Assembly (NCBI GenBank): GCA_029202545.1
Contig: CP119311.1
Location: 3,100,001-3,164,000 of the forward strand
Direction of reading: 5' to 3'
DNA from: Candidatus Pseudobacter hemicellulosilyticus
Lineage (GTDB): Bacteria > Bacteroidota > Bacteroidia > Chitinophagales > Chitinophagaceae
Length of the DNA stretch: 64,000 bases
A program made the position numbers and the translations under genes. How positions within the stretch are numbered: position 1 is the stretch's first letter; every line of letters starts with the position of its first letter. Below are positions 61,662-64,000 of the stretch, piece by piece. The notes under the pieces were generated by a model. It saw only the letters and a list, made by a program, of their open reading frames with translations. It made no database searches and was not told where the DNA came from.

Positions 61662-62588
61662 ATGCAGGCATCTAAACAGCATACGGCATACTTAATAGGA
61701 TTCGGGATCACCTTTCTCGGAGCGATCCTGTTTTCCACAAAAGCCATTATGGTCAAGCTGGCCTTTCAGCATGCCCGGGTGGATGCCCTGACGTTGCTGA
61801 CCTTGCGCATGCTGTTTTCCCTTCCTTTTTATGCTGTTGCCGCCTGGCTGGCCACACGCAGTCCAGGTGTGGCGCCACTGAGCCGGCAGCAATGGATCTG
61901 GGTGATCCTCCTCGGGCTCTTTGGTTATTACCTCAGCAGTCTCTTCGATTTTATGGGACTGCAATATATATCGGCCGGCCTGGAGCGGTTGATACTCTTT
62001 CTCTATCCTACTTTTGCCGTACTGCTTAATGCTGCGGTCTTTAAGGAGCGGGTCACGGGCATGCAGAAAGCGGCCCTGGTGATCACTTACCTGGGTATTG
62101 CCCTGGCTTTCTGGGGCGAGCTGCAGCTGGACCTGGAGAATCCGCATTTCTATAAAGGCTGTCTGCTGGTCTTCGCTTGTGCGGTGACCTTTTCCGTGTA
62201 CCTGGCGGGCAGCGGTCAACTGATACCTGTTATTGGTCCTACCCGTTTTACGGCCTATGCAATCCTGGCGGCTACCGGCGGTATCTTCCTGCATTTTGTA
62301 CTGGCGGGCAATGGCTGGACAGTGATCAGTGATAGTCGCGACAGCTGGGGCTACGGTCTGTTACTGGCCATTGTGGCCACGGTGGTACCCACCTTTATGT
62401 TCTCTGCGGGGGTGAAGCGGATCGGTTCCAACAATGCGGCTATTATTTCGGGGATCGGACCGGTGTCTACTATCCTGCAGGCGCATTGGATACTGGGTGA
62501 AGATATTTTCGCGGAGCAGGTGATAGGGACGGCGCTGGTGGTAGCAGGGGTACTGATGATTGGCTGGAAACGAAATCGCAGCGAATAA
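61662..62588 (+). CDS. EamA/DMT-family membrane transporter
   Basis: The start at 61662 ('MQASKQHTAYLIGFGITFLG') is chosen because the first membrane segment begins shortly after it; an ATG 54 bp upstream adds a non-conserved leader. The protein has 308 residues with ten predicted membrane segments in two EamA repeats ('GAILFSTKAIMVKLAFQHAR' in the first; 'LAIVATVVPTFMFSAGVKRI', 'NNAAIISGIGPVSTILQAHW' and 'VIGTALVVAGVLMIGW' in the second). Relatives export or import metabolites such as amino acids or nucleotides; the substrate is unknown. Confidence 0.92.
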   Translation: MQASKQHTAYLIGFGITFLGAILFSTKAIMVKLAFQHARVDALTLLTLRMLFSLPFYAVAAWLATRSPGVAPLSRQQWIWVILLGLFGYYLSSLFDFMGLQYISAGLERLILFLYPTFAVLLNAAVFKERVTGMQKAALVITYLGIALAFWGELQLDLENPHFYKGCLLVFACAVTFSVYLAGSGQLIPVIGPTRFTAYAILAATGGIFLHFVLAGNGWTVISDSRDSWGYGLLLAIVATVVPTFMFSAGVKRIGSNNAAIISGIGPVSTILQAHWILGEDIFAEQVIGTALVVAGVLMIGWKRNRSE

Positions 62589-62591
62589 TTT

Positions 62592-62621
62592 TTTGCAGAG
62601 TAAATATATATCCTATATTTG
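62592..62621 (+). promoter_or_regulatory. tRNA-Leu promoter (TTTG-N18-TATATTTG)
   Basis: -33 TTTG at 62592-62595 and -7 TATATTTG at 62614-62621, ending 19 bp before the tRNA 5' end. The -7 box is an exact consensus match. Confidence 0.7.
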
Positions 62622-62640
62622 CAGCCCCTGAACAAGGAAT

Positions 62641-62727
62641 GCCCAGGTGGCGAAATTGGTAGACGCACTGTGTTCAGGTCGCAGCGCTCGCAAGGGTGTG
62701 CTGGTTCGAATCCAGTCCTGGGCACCA
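62641..62727 (+). tRNA. tRNA-Leu (anticodon CAG), CCA encoded
   Basis: An 87-nt cloverleaf. The acceptor stem GCCCAGG (62641-62647) pairs with CCTGGGC (62717-62723); the D-arm contains AAATTGGTAGA; the anticodon stem CTGTG/CGCAG encloses the loop TTCAGGT with anticodon CAG; a long type-II variable arm (CGCTCGCAAGGGTGT) is as expected for leucine; the T-arm is GCTGG-TTCGAAT-CCAGT; discriminator A and an encoded CCA (62725-62727). The AT-rich DNA that follows makes its 3' end a candidate integration site. Confidence 0.96.
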
Positions 62728-62734
62728 AGAAAAT

Positions 62735-62764
62735 CTTCTAAGTCATTGATTTAGAAGTTTTTTC
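62735..62764 (+). terminator. Intrinsic terminator after tRNA-Leu
   Basis: CTTCTAAGTC (62735-62744) pairs with GATTTAGAAG (62748-62757; one G-U pair) around a 3-nt loop, followed by a run of T. It starts 7 bp after the CCA. The rest of 62728-63042 shows no gene I can support. Confidence 0.85.
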
Positions 62765-63042
62765 TTTTATGGCATCGCTGCTTTTTTACGCTTTCGTTCA
62801 ACATTTCTGACACACCGACGACGAACAAGCATGTCACACAAAAATGACTGACCACTACCTGCGTGCGTATAGCACCAAGACAAAAACTCAGAAAGCAGAT
62901 GCACAAAACACCTCGCTGTGCGTCTGTATTACAATTTAAATCCTCCAAAAAAATAAGGCAGCTGTTGAGTCAAATAGACTAAAAGGGAACTAATACCAAG
63001 CGATTATCCGGAACGTTGGTGGTGGAAGAATGCGCACAATTA

Positions 63043-63804
63043 TCAATCCGGCTTTTGACCATCCAAAAAAGTATTGATGGTAGATATTGTAGATTTTGTT
63101 GAGGAAGCATCATCAGGGTCTTCTTTTTTCACCTCAACATTACTGTAAAAACTTTCAATGTAACTGATAGTATTGTATAATTCCAAATTTCGCCTGATAT
63201 AAGCCGGCACTGTGTCAAATTCATTGTTTGTGTTGGCGCTGTTTACATTGAAAGACAGGTTTCTCAATTTCTGAATTCGTTCCTCAGCCCTTCCTTTCTG
63301 TCCTTTCTCCTCATCCGATGGTATATTTATTTCCTTATACTTTTCCTGCAAGGATGCAAGGCCGCTATTAATAGTTTCAAGTTCTGCAATGGCAGTAACT
63401 GTTTCCTGATTTATGGATAGCATAGCGGTCTCAAGCTTCAGTCTCGCTGCCTTTGATTTCCCCTTTGACATCTCAGCCGTATTTTTAGTGACGTGATCGT
63501 ATGTCTTCCGCCATTGTTCAAGTATCCGGGCTATTATTCTTTGGTGCTCTTTAATGCTTTCTGCAACAGCATGTTGATGGAACAGCCTTTCCTTCTCCTG
63601 GACAAGTTGTACAACTTCCTGTTCAACCTGCAGCATGTCCTGCTCATCTGTTTTAATCGTGTTACTCAAATATTCTTTATATTCCAAAAATTCCATCTTT
63701 CCTATCTTGTAATTGACCCTTTTACTGTTTTGAAATAGTCTGAAAATAACGAACAGGCCAAAGCAAAAAAGAAAGGTAGTTGATACGAGGATTATGCTGA
63801 ACAT
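63043..63804 (-). CDS. Membrane-anchored coiled-coil protein, unknown function
   Basis: A 253-residue protein I do not recognise. The start at 63804 is fixed by a TAATG overlap with the stop of the gene upstream; an ATG 39 bp further up is less likely. One N-terminal membrane segment ('FSIILVSTTFLFCFGLFVIF') is followed by a long charged helical region (about 40-180) with heptad-like runs ('EQEVVQLVQEKERLFHQHAV', 'ETVTAIAELETINSGLASLQ'), probably a coiled coil, and a low-complexity Ser/Thr-rich tail. It lies in AT-rich DNA beyond tRNA-Leu. The topology suggests a cytoplasmic or periplasmic rod anchored in the inner membrane. Confidence 0.75.
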   Translation of the reverse strand: MFSIILVSTTFLFCFGLFVIFRLFQNSKRVNYKIGKMEFLEYKEYLSNTIKTDEQDMLQVEQEVVQLVQEKERLFHQHAVAESIKEHQRIIARILEQWRKTYDHVTKNTAEMSKGKSKAARLKLETAMLSINQETVTAIAELETINSGLASLQEKYKEINIPSDEEKGQKGRAEERIQKLRNLSFNVNSANTNNEFDTVPAYIRRNLELYNTISYIESFYSNVEVKKEDPDDASSTKSTISTINTFLDGQKPD

Positions 63805-64000
63805 TATACTAGAATTAAATAAAGAATAGACATCAGCACACAAAAAATACCAGTAAGGGTATGGATGCTATAATACTCTGGTCTGTAAGCCAACCCAAGC
63901 GTTATGAGGAACATAGCCAGAACCACAATGAACAAAATAAGTGTCCAGGACTTAATCCTTGCAATTTCTTTGGCCTCTTTGGCTATGGAAAAATAATGTT
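63804..64000 (-). CDS. Small membrane protein, partial (N-terminus beyond the window)
   Basis: The minus-strand frame is open from the window end to a TAA at 63804-63806. The visible 64 residues contain a basic stretch ('AKEAKEIARIKS') and two membrane segments ('WTLILFIVVLAMFLITLGLA' and 'LTGIFCVLMSILYLILV') with a short loop 'YRPEYYSIH'. The stop overlaps the ATG of the next gene (TAATG), indicating translational coupling, so both products probably act together. No family is recognised. Confidence 0.75.
   Translation of the reverse strand, partial: HYFSIAKEAKEIARIKSWTLILFIVVLAMFLITLGLAYRPEYYSIHTLTGIFCVLMSILYLILV

Noticed and set aside
62751..62948. 65-codon minus-strand frame next to tRNA-Leu
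   Set aside because: It starts downstream of the tRNA terminator on the opposite strand, without motif or context; the middle looks random.

Overview
The window looks like a chromosome segment of a Bacteroidota bacterium, most likely of the family Chitinophagaceae. The evidence is four SusC/SusD outer-membrane uptake pairs with FecR anti-sigma factors and ECF sigma factors, N-terminal STN domains on the SusC proteins, many lipoprotein signal peptides, the TAnnTTTG promoter box instead of Shine-Dalgarno signals, and a 7TM-DISM histidine kinase. This placement is inference from gene content; no rRNA gene is present.

Layout. 1-7.4 kb: FecR (cut by the window edge), SusC and SusD, with a convergent secreted peptide gene and an AraC regulator. 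7.8-9.4 kb: a monohaem cytochrome c lipoprotein and a HmuY-like haem-binding lipoprotein. 9.5-24.5 kb: a visibly AT-rich block that looks horizontally acquired. It holds an ECF sigma factor, three homologous four-cysteine secreted peptides, a FISUMP-domain lipoprotein, a periplasmic thioredoxin-fold protein, an S9 peptidase, FecR-SusC-SusD and an HTH-only AraC protein. 24.6-33.4 kb: bestrophin, a small secreted protein, and a minus-strand sigma-FecR-SusC-SusD locus. 33.7-36.5 kb: a formylglycine-generating-enzyme-type lipoprotein, a methyltransferase and a HigBA toxin-antitoxin pair. 37.0-48.8 kb: sigma-FecR-SusC-SusD followed by a metallophosphoesterase, a second TonB-dependent receptor and a glycerophosphodiester phosphodiesterase, which together suggest phosphodiester or phosphate scavenging. 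48.8-55.3 kb: an aminotransferase, an HPF-like protein, a shortened GH2 beta-mannosidase and a GH92 alpha-mannosidase (N-glycan or mannan trimming). 55.6-58.7 kb: histidine kinase, response regulator and a 154-bp tandem repeat. 58.7-62.7 kb: GT9 glycosyltransferase, Sua5/YrdC, DapD, an EamA transporter and tRNA-Leu(CAG). 62.7-64 kb: AT-rich sequence with two translationally coupled membrane proteins of unknown function.

The best candidate for an undescribed system is in the AT-rich block. Three ungapped homologous secreted peptides keep four cysteines at identical positions (36, 44, 67, 82). Two of their genes share a 17-bp upstream motif, a -7-like box at identical spacing, and a leader of exactly 36 nt. 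A third copy of the upstream motif lies nearby without a gene. The same block carries its own sigma factor, a CGPC thioredoxin-fold protein, a complete S9 peptidase and a SusCD transporter. Two SusD genes in the window, in different loci, end head-to-head with a secreted-peptide gene that is followed by an AraC gene. I infer a secreted, disulfide-containing peptide coupled to TonB-dependent uptake; the sequence does not say what it does.
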